From: a bacterium
GTDB lineage: Bacteria; Actinomycetota; Acidimicrobiia; Spongiisociales; Spongiisociaceae
Assembly (NCBI GenBank): GCA_028821575.1
Contig: JAPPFW010000092.1
Coordinates: 62,001 to 126,000, forward strand
Direction: 5' to 3'
Length of the DNA stretch: 64,000 nucleotides
Under the pieces are notes generated by a model. It searched no databases, was not told the DNA's origin, and saw only the letters and a list, made by a program, of their open reading frames with translations. The stretch's first letter is position 1. Each line of letters begins with the position of its first letter. Both the position numbers and the translations under genes were made by a program. Shown in pieces: positions 36,341-43,731 of this stretch.

Positions 36341-37497
36341 GGGGGACCTCGCAGGTCCGGTTCCGGTTCGCGCTCCAGAATGGTTTGATCGGTGCCCTCA
36401 CCCTCGGACCTCATCTGTGATGCCGCCCGAGCCAACCGGGCTCGCGCCTCCATGCTTCCCACCACGAACACGACGACGAGACCGTTGAGAGCAAGTATCA
36501 GCGCGGCCGGGACCTGAACGGCCCTCTGCATGGCGTTGGCCCCCACCAGCAGGCTCCCGAACAGGAAGGAAGCCGGGATCGTCCACAGGGGATGCAGACC
36601 GCCGAAGAGGGCGGCCACGATACCGTTGAATCCGGCCGCTCCCGTAAAGGTCGTGGCGCCACCGTCGGTGGCGAGCCGGTGTCCCTCGCTCCCGAACACG
36701 AGGGTGACTCCGGCCATGCCGCACATGGCCCCGCTATACACGAAGGCGAGGACGACGTTGCGTTTGACCGACATCCCGGCGTACCTGGAGGCGAACGGGT
36801 TGTGCCCGACCGCCCGGAGGCGGAGTCCCTGGGTGGTCCGGAACAGCAAGAAGTAGCAGGCCACGGCCATCAGCACCGCGACGAGGACCCCGAGGTGGAG
36901 CCGCGTTCCGCCGGGCAGGATCGGCAGGTCGGCGTTGGTGCTCAACCGTTCCGTGTGGGGTATGCGAGACCCCTTCTCGATCTCGCCCGGGTCCATCAGC
37001 GGTCCCCGCAGCAGGAGGTTGAGGATCTGGACGGCGATGATGTTGAGCATGATGGTGCTCAGGATCTCGTTGACACGGGCGTAGGACTTCAAGACCCCCG
37101 CTACTCCGCCCCAGATCCCGCCTCCCACGGCGCCGACGAGGAACGCAAGCGGAACGAGACCGAATCGGGGCACGTCCGGGAACGCGAGCACGGCAAGCGT
37201 GGAGAGAATCGCCCCGGCGATGATCTGGCCCTCACCTCCGATGTTGATGACACCGGCCCTGAACGCGATGGTGATGCCCACCCCGACCAGCAGTAGCGGC
37301 ATAGCCTTGAGAGCGCTGTTGGCCAGGTTCTTCGCCCCTCCGAAGGCTCCATCCACCAGAGCCGCGTACCCCGTGAGGGGGTTCGCTCCCAGCACCGCCA
37401 GCATTACCGCTCCGATAACGGCGGCCGCCAACACCGCGCCGATGAGGACACCGGGTCCGGCGAGCCGGGCCAGGATCCGTCTCCAATCCAGCGTCAG
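36337..37497 (-). CDS. BMP-type ABC importer permease (system 3, first subunit; probable CTG start)
   Basis: About 386 residues if translation starts at CTG 37497. The landmark 'RAGVINIGGEGQIIAGAI' is present and about ten hydrophobic segments follow. The nearest standard start is GTG 37434, but it lacks a ribosome-binding site and would cut into the first membrane helix. AGGAGG lies at 37503-37508, five bases from the CTG at 37497, and an in-frame TAG just upstream excludes anything longer. System 1's permease has a comparable charged N-terminus before helix 1, supporting the longer form. Confidence 0.85.
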   Translation of the reverse strand: MTLDWRRILARLAGPGVLIGAVLAAAVIGAVMLAVLGANPLTGYAALVDGAFGGAKNLANSALKAMPLLLVGVGITIAFRAGVINIGGEGQIIAGAILSTLAVLAFPDVPRFGLVPLAFLVGAVGGGIWGGVAGVLKSYARVNEILSTIMLNIIAVQILNLLLRGPLMDPGEIEKGSRIPHTERLSTNADLPILPGGTRLHLGVLVAVLMAVACYFLLFRTTQGLRLRAVGHNPFASRYAGMSVKRNVVLAFVYSGAMCGMAGVTLVFGSEGHRLATDGGATTFTGAAGFNGIVAALFGGLHPLWTIPASFLFGSLLVGANAMQRAVQVPAALILALNGLVVVFVVGSMEARARLARAASQMRSEGEGTDQTILEREPEPDLRGPP

Positions 37498-38335
37498 CAG
37501 AACCTCCTACCCTGGTGCGCCCGCTCGGGCATGTCCCCCGGAATGAAGGCCGACCGGGGGACTGCTCGCATCACAATTCGCGACCCTAGTTGGGCCTCTG
37601 TTCACTCCCGGTAGCTACTCGGCCCCGGTCGAGATCGATCCGTCCTTGAGACCGGACTCGGCCTCATCCGCCGCAGCCTGGATGTCGTCAGCAAGGGGCA
37701 TGCCGGGGTTGTAGGCCATGGTCAGGCCACCGTTTGCGAAGTTCGCCGTGATCACCCGCCCGTTCACCTCGTCGTTCAGTAGGTCGTCGACGATCTGGGC
37801 GAGTTGGTACTCCCAGTGGTAGATCTGAGAGGCCACCACGATGTTCTCGCCCAATGGCACCTGGTCGGTCTGCGAACCGAACCAGAGGACCCCGTGTTCC
37901 CTGGCCACCCCGGTTGCTCCGACCACCATCTGGGAGACGCCTGTCATAACGTCGGCGCCCGCCTCGACGTGGGCTTGGGCCGCTTCAGCTGCAAGCGCGA
38001 CGTCGCTGAAGGAGTCGATGTAGTTGACGTTGACTCGTGATGGACGGATCCACCGACTTGACACCCGCCACGAAGCCGTCGATGTAGAGCTTGATATCAC
38101 CGACTTCGATCGGACCTACCACGCCGATGACGTTCGACTCGGTCATGTGTGCCGCAATAGTCCCGTTCACGAAACCACCCTCATCGGACTGGACGCTGTA
38201 GGAATACACGTTGGGAAGGCCGAAGGTGTCGCGGCTCGTCCCCCAGGCGAAAACGGTGTCGGGGAAATCCGGAGCGATCTCCGAGAGAGACCCCCCGAAC
38301 TGGGATCCGTGGGCCAATACGATATCGAACCCGTC

Positions 38336-38343
38336 CTCGGCGT
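38336..38343 (+). repeat. Left target-site duplication CTCGGCGT
   Basis: This 8-bp direct repeat is identical to 40543-40550. Eight bases is the usual duplication made by IS1595-family elements. Confidence 0.95.
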
Positions 38344-38368
38344 GGGAATTATAACTATTAGTTGACAA
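38344..38368 (+). repeat. Left terminal inverted repeat of the element
   Basis: 25 bp starting GGGAATTATAAC and ending TTGACAA, identical in reverse complement to 40518-40542. It is far more AT-rich than the surroundings. It contains the same TTGACA hexamer that serves as a -35 at the other end, but no -10 at proper spacing here. Confidence 0.97.
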
Positions 38369-38377
38369 GGATGGTAT

Positions 38378-38504
38378 GCTCACCCCGAGCTAGAGGAAAG
38401 GGGGTGAGCCATGTTTCCTGATATATCAGGGGTGAAGCCCCGTTGGGAGTAAGGGGTGGGGAGCCCGTGGAGGGGGCGGCTTGCCTAAGTCATCCCCCTC
38501 CACG
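38378..38504 (+). other. Highly structured non-coding left end of the element
   Basis: Three strong hairpins in 127 bases: GCTCACCCC/GGGGTGAGC at 38378-38386 and 38401-38409 (9 pairs, 14-base loop); CCTGATATATCAGG palindrome at 38417-38430; and CGTGGAGGGGG/CCCCCTCCACG at 38466-38476 and 38494-38504 (11 perfect pairs, 17-base loop). The third overlaps the 3' end of the 48-residue gene. There is no T-tract after it on the minus strand, so a simple intrinsic terminator is unlikely. It could be a transposase-binding subterminal structure or an RNA. Confidence 0.6.
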
Positions 38505-38636
38505 CGCCGGCTTCTTGGCCGAGACGATACTAGGCCGCCGGTAGTTGAGCACAGCGGCGGCTACCTGCTCCGGTGTGGCATCCCCGTAGTCAGCCCGGTA
38601 GATACGGCGCTTCGTCTTGGGCTTCCGTTTCGGCAT
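38490..38636 (-). CDS. 48-residue basic protein of the mobile element
   Basis: ATG at 38636 with GGGAGAA upstream; starts 'MPKRKPKTKRRIYRADYG' and contains 'EQVAAAVLNYRRP'. Very basic N-terminus, possible nucleic-acid binder. It lies 12 bases after the HNH stop, so it is the last gene of the element's operon. Its stop falls inside the 11-bp stem of the structured end. No family recognised. Confidence 0.6.
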   Translation of the reverse strand: MPKRKPKTKRRIYRADYGDATPEQVAAAVLNYRRPSIVSAKKPARGGG

Positions 38637-38648
38637 GGTTCTCCCTTT

Positions 38649-39611
38649 CTACAGATACCCGTTAGCAGCCATCTTGACCTTGAACTCTTCCCATGTCCCG
38701 TCACCCTTGGTTGAGTTACACCATCCGCAAAGGAGTTGCAGGTTGTCGATGTGGTCTGTGCCGCCCTTCGATTGTGGTACCACATGATCGACGGTGAGAT
38801 TCTTGAATGGGAAATGCTCACCGCAGCCCCGGCAGTCGCCCTGCTGCTGGCCGTACAGATGATGCTTATGAGTCCGATAGTCGGGTAGCACGCCCTGGTC
38901 GGTCCGCTGCGGGATGTCGGTGCGGGCCACCACTTCGTAGAACAGGCCCATATCGTCACGTAGCCGCTGCTTCACCAACTTCACCGCCAACGGTGCAATG
39001 TCAATCCCCACCCACTTCCGGTTCAACCGCTCCGCCGCCACCAGCGCTGTCGCGCACCCACAGAACGGGTCCAGAATGGTGTCACCCTCATCACTTGACG
39101 CTCGGATAATCCGATCCAACAGTGCCAACGGCTTCTGAGTGGGGAACCCCACCCGTTCCCGCGCTTGAGAGTTGAGAGGGTTGATGTCAGTCCAGACGTT
39201 GCCAACTGGGACACCTGGTTGTTCATCCAGATAACGCTTGAGGTATATGCGTCGGGTTTTGCTGGTGGGATACCAAATGCGGCCTTCCCGGTCCAGTTCC
39301 GCCATCCGTTCCTGCGAGTAACGCCACCCATACGCTGGTGGGTTGTGACCCTTCCAACGGTATGTCAGATTGGGTCGCGGGGCCGGACTTGTGAGATTGT
39401 CTAATCGGTAGCGACGTCCGTTCTGGTCTTTGTGCCGGTACTTCTTCTGAATGTATTCAGCCGAGTGTGGCTGGTATACGGGACGCCAGACAGCTTCAGA
39501 GGTCTTGGCGTATTGGAAGATGGTGTCAGCGTTGGGGCTCCACCGCTTCGCATTGTTGTGTGGTGATGTCCGTTTCCAGGTGATCTCAGCCCTGAACTGG
39601 TGCCGTACCAA
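38649..39611 (-). CDS. DNA methyltransferase C-terminal part fused to an HNH endonuclease domain
   Basis: 320 residues in a second frame that continues the methyltransferase begun at 40026. '[17 protein letters not shown]' is the usual central segment; '[18 protein letters not shown]' (near 181-185) is the SAM-binding FxGxG region; '[10 protein letters not shown]' follows. Residues about 255-320 are an HNH domain: C260/C263, D275-H276 in '[11 protein letters not shown]', Asn290 and a second Cys pair 'LCGWCN'. The order IV-then-I makes it a beta-class N6-A/N4-C enzyme. The first codons here overlap the upstream frame by 26 bases and differ by one base, see the note on the frame break. A methylase and nuclease in one chain recall type IIG-like fusions. 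Confidence 0.85.
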   Translation of the reverse strand: MVRHQFRAEITWKRTSPHNNAKRWSPNADTIFQYAKTSEAVWRPVYQPHSAEYIQKKYRHKDQNGRRYRLDNLTSPAPRPNLTYRWKGHNPPAYGWRYSQERMAELDREGRIWYPTSKTRRIYLKRYLDEQPGVPVGNVWTDINPLNSQARERVGFPTQKPLALLDRIIRASSDEGDTILDPFCGCATALVAAERLNRKWVGIDIAPLAVKLVKQRLRDDMGLFYEVVARTDIPQRTDQGVLPDYRTHKHHLYGQQQGDCRGCGEHFPFKNLTVDHVVPQSKGGTDHIDNLQLLCGWCNSTKGDGTWEEFKVKMAANGYL

Positions 39612-40026
39612 ATGTAACGTCTAGGAGCATTTTGAGGTAGTGGGAAGCGGTCGGATCACAGTGCAAATACAGCGAGCCAGAGGGTTTCAACACACGATGT
39701 AGATGGGTGAGGCGGACGGCCATCATGATCAGATACGACATCATCCCCGGACCGTGCGCCAACCGGGCTGCTTTCACCACCTGATACAAAGCAGGTGACC
39801 GGTCCGCGATCTCACCGTGCCATGCCAGATCCACATCGGAGAGGGTCCATGTGTCCTTAAACGCCGCACCCGCAGCTTGCGACCCGATAGGGGCTTCGTA
39901 GGTACGGTTCGAGTTGAACGGCGGATCCAAGTAGATCAGGTCAACCGATTCGGAATTCATCCCCCGCAGTATGTCCAGGTTATCAGCAGTCCACAACGTC
40001 CGGTTGGCGAAGTTCGGACCGCTCAT
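39586..40026 (-). CDS. DNA methyltransferase N-terminal part (catalytic DPPF motif)
   Basis: 146 residues with ATG at 40026 overlapping the transposase stop (ATGA). '[13 protein letters not shown]' (motif IV, 34-40) is the amino-methylation catalytic motif, followed by '[20 protein letters not shown]'. It ends '[13 protein letters not shown]' at a TGA, while homologous sequence continues in the +1-shifted frame as '[13 protein letters not shown]'. The slip region is TTTGGTACGG near 39605. Either a real frame mutation, a sequencing error, or a shift used in translation. Confidence 0.85.
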   Translation of the reverse strand: MSGPNFANRTLWTADNLDILRGMNSESVDLIYLDPPFNSNRTYEAPIGSQAAGAAFKDTWTLSDVDLAWHGEIADRSPALYQVVKAARLAHGPGMMSYLIMMAVRLTHLHRVLKPSGSLYLHCDPTASHYLKMLLDVTFGTAPVQG

Positions 40027-40475
40027 GTGGCCTCTACAGGGCCTTCCATATCCCCTCCCGGTGCCAACTCGCAGAACGCCTCACGTATCCGCTGCTGCAT
40101 GAACCAGGCTGTCTTTTGCGCTACGTCGATGTCCCGGTGGAGCTTCATCGACGACACGCCTTTCAGGGAGGTGAGGTCCAGATAGATGGCGTAGGCCCAT
40201 TTGCGGAGAGGGACTTTCGAGGCGGCCATCACCGTGTTGGTCCGTACCGAGAAGTACTTGCGGCAGGGGGTGCACCAGTACGGCATCCGGGCGTGGGATG
40301 CTTCACGGGTCCGGTCAGAGGCGCAGTAGGGGCATTTGCGGCCATCAGGCCAAACAATAGCTTCAAACCACTGGCGGGCGGCGTCCTCGTCGGGGAACAT
40401 GTGCGCGAGTTGCAGGAGCGAGATCCCTTCACGGTGGGAACGTCCCGGTGCTTTCTGTGTCATCGTCGTCTCCAA
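40023..40475 (-). CDS. IS1595-family transposase N-terminal half, DDE domain absent
   Basis: 150 residues. 'SLLQLAHMFPDEDAARQWFE' is the typical start, then zinc ribbon 'CPYCASDRT ... YWCTPCRKYFS' and 'VRTNTVMAASKVPLRKWAYA' with the helical segment 'DVAQKTAWFMQQRIREAF'. In full transposases the next block is 'GPVEVDE', the first catalytic Asp. Here the text reads 'GPVEAT' and stops, exactly where catalysis would begin, and the stop overlaps the methyltransferase start. It can bind DNA but should not cut it. Confidence 0.85.
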   Translation of the reverse strand: METTMTQKAPGRSHREGISLLQLAHMFPDEDAARQWFEAIVWPDGRKCPYCASDRTREASHARMPYWCTPCRKYFSVRTNTVMAASKVPLRKWAYAIYLDLTSLKGVSSMKLHRDIDVAQKTAWFMQQRIREAFCELAPGGDMEGPVEAT

Positions 40476-40495
40476 ACCGTCTGCTTATAGCGCTA

Positions 40496-40524
40496 ATAGT
40501 AGACGAGTCCCTACCGTTTGTCAA
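40496..40524 (-). promoter_or_regulatory. Promoter reaching out of the right terminal repeat
   Basis: On the minus strand TTGACA (40524-40519, inside the terminal repeat), 17 bases, then TACTAT (40501-40496). This is close to the sigma-70 consensus with ideal spacing and sits about 20 bases before the transposase start. A TAGCGCTA palindrome (40488-40495) just after the -10 could be an operator. Confidence 0.65.
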
Positions 40525-40542
40525 CTAATAGTTATAATTCCC
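40518..40542 (+). repeat. Right terminal inverted repeat of the element
   Basis: 25 bp, perfect reverse complement of 38344-38368, ending ATAATTCCC next to the duplicated target. Confidence 0.97.
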
Positions 40543-40550
40543 CTCGGCGT
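40543..40550 (+). repeat. Right target-site duplication CTCGGCGT
   Basis: Identical to 38336-38343; joining across the element restores the reading frame of the interrupted gene. Confidence 0.95.
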
Positions 40551-40866
40551 AGCCGCGAATCGCAACGGCGGCGTCCTCTATCACGAACGTCCCGTCGGTG
40601 ATGTCGACCGTGATGTTGTAGTCCTCGCCGAGGCGGTTCAGCGAATCGACCATGCTCTGGGTAAAGGCCAAGTCGTTCGACGCGCTGGGCCCGACCATTG
40701 CGATCCTGATCGGATCGTCGGCTGACCGGCCGGCCTCCTCCTCGGCGCAGGATGCTGCCAGCAACGCGAGCAGCAGCACTCCGATCAACCAGGCACCTCG
40801 TATCACCGGTCTCCTGAAGATCGACATGGGCGGTTTCCTCCTTCGTGGGCGGCCTTGTTTGCAGAG

Positions 40867-42252
40867 CTAGAAGGATAGACGGTCCGAGATCAGGCGGTCC
40901 GCCCGCTCGAGCGACTCGTCCGAGAACCCGATCCTGACGCCGCTGAAGTTCGGGCCGCGTGTTGCATCCAACGCCAGACGTGAGGTGGTGCCTTCGACGG
41001 ACGATGACGGGTCGAGTGGACTACCCGGCAGACCATCCACCACGAAGAGATCGTCGGCGGGCTGGAAGTGGGTGGCGAGCGCCCAGAGCACCTCGGAATC
41101 GTCGGTGACGTCGATGTCTTCATCCACAGCGATGACGGTCTTCAGGTAGGGGTCCCAACCCAGGAGTCCGAGCATGACCTGGCGGGCCTCTCCCACCCTC
41201 CGCTGCCGGAGCTTCACGTAGCAGTGGAAGTGGCTACCCGAGTTCGGATAGTGGACGGCCATCACCCCCGGGAACCTTCCCTTGAGCTTCTCGGCCATCT
41301 CGGATTCCCTGGGGATACGCGCCAGGTTGAGGTGCTCGTTGGAGTTGCCACCCACCACGTCGAGAAGCAGAGGGTCCCGGCGGCGCGACATGGTCTCCAC
41401 CCGGAAGAGGCTGTTGGTCGACCGGTCGGAAGAGTAGCCGGTGAACTCCCCGAACGGACCTTCATCGACGCGAACGCCCGGATCGATCACTCCCTCGAAA
41501 AGGAAGTCCGAGGTAGCGGGAACCCGGATCCCGTAGCGGGGCGACCGGACAACCTCGAGAGGCGCCCCGAACAGGCCGCCGGCCACGTGGCGCTCGTCGA
41601 CGGTCATCGGCACCCGGGCCGAAGCGGCCAGCATTAGCAAGGGGTGCCCTCCGAGCACGAACGCCACCCGGAGCGGCTCTGCCCGGTCGGCCGCGGCCTT
41701 GAGCATCCGCCACAGGTCTCCGCGGGAGTGGAGGCTGGTGGCGAACTCGGTCGGTGAGTGGACCATGGCCCGGTGGTAGCTCAGGTTGCCTACCCCGTCG
41801 GCCTCCTCCGCCACGATGATCCCGCTCGTGATGTAGGGCGCCCGGTCCGTGGCGAAGTGGCTGAGTAGGGGGAAGGTGCGTAGATCGATCGCTTCTCCCT
41901 CCCTCACCCGATCCAGCACCGGGGCGTCGCCGACCTCGACAGGTTCGATCAGGTTCCTGGCCTTCGCCTGGAACGTCTCGTGGAGGTTCCGCGGATCGGC
42001 GCCGAGCATCCGGGAGATGCGGCGCCGGCAGGCGAACAGGTTGGTGACAACGTCGTACCGAATCCCCTCGATGTTCCGGAAACGCAGCATCGGATGGCGA
42101 CTAGCTGCGGACAGCCGCCACACCACGCTCGTGACGTCCTGGGAGTCGGGAACCGGCTCGGTGATGTCGAGCACGTCTTCGGGAAATGACCGCTCGTAGA
42201 CGGAGACGAAGTCATGGAGATCCTGGGATGAGCCGAGACCGGGGACAGTCAT
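40867..42252 (-). CDS. UbiD-family prenylated-FMN-dependent decarboxylase
   Basis: 461 residues from ATG 42252, which has GGAGGG six bases upstream; the frame stays open to 42783 without support. UbiD landmarks: 'LRTFPLLSHFATDRAPYIT', 'FGEFTGYSSDR' (part of the Glu/Arg active-site set), 'GWDPYLKTVIAVDEDIDV' and 'DVLWALATHFQPADD'-like C-terminal. It reversibly (de)carboxylates aromatic or alpha,beta-unsaturated acids and needs prFMN from a UbiX flavin prenyltransferase, which is not in the window. It lies 39 bases upstream of the broken BMP receptor gene. Confidence 0.9.
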   Translation of the reverse strand: MTVPGLGSSQDLHDFVSVYERSFPEDVLDITEPVPDSQDVTSVVWRLSAASRHPMLRFRNIEGIRYDVVTNLFACRRRISRMLGADPRNLHETFQAKARNLIEPVEVGDAPVLDRVREGEAIDLRTFPLLSHFATDRAPYITSGIIVAEEADGVGNLSYHRAMVHSPTEFATSLHSRGDLWRMLKAAADRAEPLRVAFVLGGHPLLMLAASARVPMTVDERHVAGGLFGAPLEVVRSPRYGIRVPATSDFLFEGVIDPGVRVDEGPFGEFTGYSSDRSTNSLFRVETMSRRRDPLLLDVVGGNSNEHLNLARIPRESEMAEKLKGRFPGVMAVHYPNSGSHFHCYVKLRQRRVGEARQVMLGLLGWDPYLKTVIAVDEDIDVTDDSEVLWALATHFQPADDLFVVDGLPGSPLDPSSSVEGTTSRLALDATRGPNFSGVRIGFSDESLERADRLISDRLSF

Positions 42253-42640
42253 CGAGAACCCTCCGCGCACCCGGTCGGAACTCCTTCGCGGTGGGCGGAC
42301 GACCGGACACCTCCCGGCCGTCCCGCGTCCCTTCGGGAGACAGGGGTTGACGGTGTCACACACCAACCGCATACTGACCGGTACCAAACACCTACACGGC
42401 CACCAGGCCCGACGTCGACCCGGTGGCCGCAGGTAACCGACATCCAGGAGCGCCCGCAACCGGAAGGTGAGAAGGGACGCGCCCCGGACCCAGGCAAGGT
42501 GGTGGTGGGGGAGGGCCCGCAGTTGGCGTCGTCCCCGGTCGGACTCGCGAAATCCTGCGCTACCGACCTCGCACGGCGCCCCCGGTCTTGGCGAGCTCCC
42601 ACAGCGGGATGACCGATCTCGGTACCCGATTGCACGATGG
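42253..42640 (+). other. Intergenic region (388 bp) between amidohydrolase and UbiD genes
   Basis: No coding region with a ribosome-binding site is convincing in either strand. A TTGACG-N17-CATACT pair at 42347-42375 looks like a promoter on the plus strand, but there is no plus-strand gene for it to drive, so it is likely chance. The remainder is GC-rich without repeats. Confidence 0.4.
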
Positions 42641-43561
42641 TCAGTCGACCGGTCGCCCGTAGCTACCCGCCGCCAGTTGTGCCTTGGCCTCCTCAACCGA
42701 ATCGGGCGGCGCAGTGGGCTGGACCCCGACCAACCGGGCGATGTTGTTGCCCATGTAGTCCTCGAGCTGATCCTCGTCGACACCCAGTCCCTGGGGAGGC
42801 TCGTGGCACAGCACCTCCAGGTGGGTGAGCCACATCCCCGGATCGTTGGGCGGAGAGTCCGTCCCGAACACGAGGCGGTCGCGGGGCATCTCCTTGGCGA
42901 ACTCGACGATCCGGGACTGGAGCAGCCATCCCGACTCGCCGTATACGTTCGGCGAGTCCATGATCATCCAGAAGGCCTCGAAGCAGTACACGCCCCCCGT
43001 CTGGACCCCGAAATGGCCGATGATGAAGTTGACGTCGGGGAACTCGCGGATGATCGGATAGAATTGGGTCGGGATGGAGTAGGGACCGTCGCCCGTGTGG
43101 AGCAGGACCACCACTCCGAGCTCGTCGCACTTGCGGAGAGCAGGGCGAAGCCAGTCCAAGGCCCGGTCCGGGCGGTAGGCATGCATGTTGGCGTGCAGCT
43201 TCATCATCTTGAAGCCGTACTCCTTCACGTGGAACTCGAGTTCCGCCGCGCCGTTCTCGGGGCCGAATCGGGGGTTGTAGTTGAAGTTGCCGATGAACCG
43301 GTCCGGGTACTTTCGGGTCAGTTCCGCGATGTAGGACATGTAGTCCCGGATCCCGTCACGGCCGTTCCTGCTCCCCTCATGCCACACCGTGTTCCCTGGG
43401 GGAGGCTGGATGAATCCCATGTCGATACGCCGGGGTTTCCCGTTGATCCAGTATGGACCATCCATCATCTCCAGCATCCGCTCCCCCGTGAACGGCTCGC
43501 CGGTATGCCTCCAAGCCTGGTCGATGACGTTGGTGGGGTGGAGATGCGTGTCGATGATCAT
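42641..43561 (-). CDS. Amidohydrolase-2 family metal-dependent hydrolase/decarboxylase
   Basis: 306 residues of the ACMSD-like TIM barrel. N-terminal 'MIIDTHLHPTN' supplies the HxH metal ligands, then 'VVVLLHTGDGP', 'FIIGHFGVQTGG' and 'RLVFGTDSPPN' give the His, His and Asp of the active site. Members decarboxylate or hydrolyse aromatic acids and lactones. Its downstream neighbour UbiD is also a decarboxylase, consistent with an aromatic-acid route. Confidence 0.88.
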   Translation of the reverse strand: MIIDTHLHPTNVIDQAWRHTGEPFTGERMLEMMDGPYWINGKPRRIDMGFIQPPPGNTVWHEGSRNGRDGIRDYMSYIAELTRKYPDRFIGNFNYNPRFGPENGAAELEFHVKEYGFKMMKLHANMHAYRPDRALDWLRPALRKCDELGVVVLLHTGDGPYSIPTQFYPIIREFPDVNFIIGHFGVQTGGVYCFEAFWMIMDSPNVYGESGWLLQSRIVEFAKEMPRDRLVFGTDSPPNDPGMWLTHLEVLCHEPPQGLGVDEDQLEDYMGNNIARLVGVQPTAPPDSVEEAKAQLAAGSYGRPVD

Positions 43562-43731
43562 GTGGCAGGTCGCTCCTGGGTAGCCGCTGGGTCGCTAGCG
43601 GGTCGGGGATCTCGGTACCCGACCCGTACGGTGTTGGACCTTCGTGTCCTCCGCCGGTCGCGAGACCAGCGTAATGGGCCGGCTATCGAGTCCGAGACTA
43701 CCCGTTGGCCGGAGCGGCGCCCCGGTCTTCG

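Larger units (their letters stand above)
38344..40542 (-). mobile_element. IS1595-like insertion element with methyltransferase-HNH passenger (2,199 bp)
   Basis: Bounded by perfect 25-bp terminal inverted repeats beginning GGGAATTATAAC and flanked by an identical 8-bp duplication. It interrupts a binding-protein gene whose frame is restored by precise excision. From its right end it encodes, on the minus strand, a zinc-ribbon transposase N-terminus without the DDE domain, a DNA methyltransferase fused to an HNH nuclease (with a frame break) and a 48-residue basic protein, then a structured non-coding end. Identical repeats and duplication indicate recent movement. Because no DDE domain is present, it is either mobilised by a full IS1595 transposase elsewhere or moves by an unknown route. 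Confidence 0.92.
37615..40827 (-). pseudogene. BMP-family substrate-binding lipoprotein (system 3), broken by a mobile element and a frameshift
   Basis: Three pieces of one gene. Piece 1 (40827-40551): signal peptide 'LIGVLLLALLAASC' with lipobox and 'IRIAMVGPSASNDLAFTQSM'. A 2,199-bp element then intervenes; removing it and one 8-bp duplication restores 'RGYAEDGFDIVLAHGSQFGG' in frame. Piece 2 continues to about 38040, where a one-base shift changes '...VDPSITS' to a wrong frame; piece 3 resumes with 'VNVNYIDSFSDVALAAEA' and runs to the stop at 37615. With a disruption and an independent frameshift, the receptor is non-functional, although the permeases and ATPase are intact and may use another receptor. 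Confidence 0.93.

Noticed and set aside
38370-39611. IscB/HEARO-type RNA-guided nuclease system
   Set aside because: The HNH domain is fused to a methyltransferase, not inserted in a RuvC domain; no RuvC motifs or guide-like repeat are visible.
42347-42375. TTGACG-N17-CATACT promoter on the plus strand
   Set aside because: No plus-strand gene downstream; neighbouring genes are all on the minus strand.
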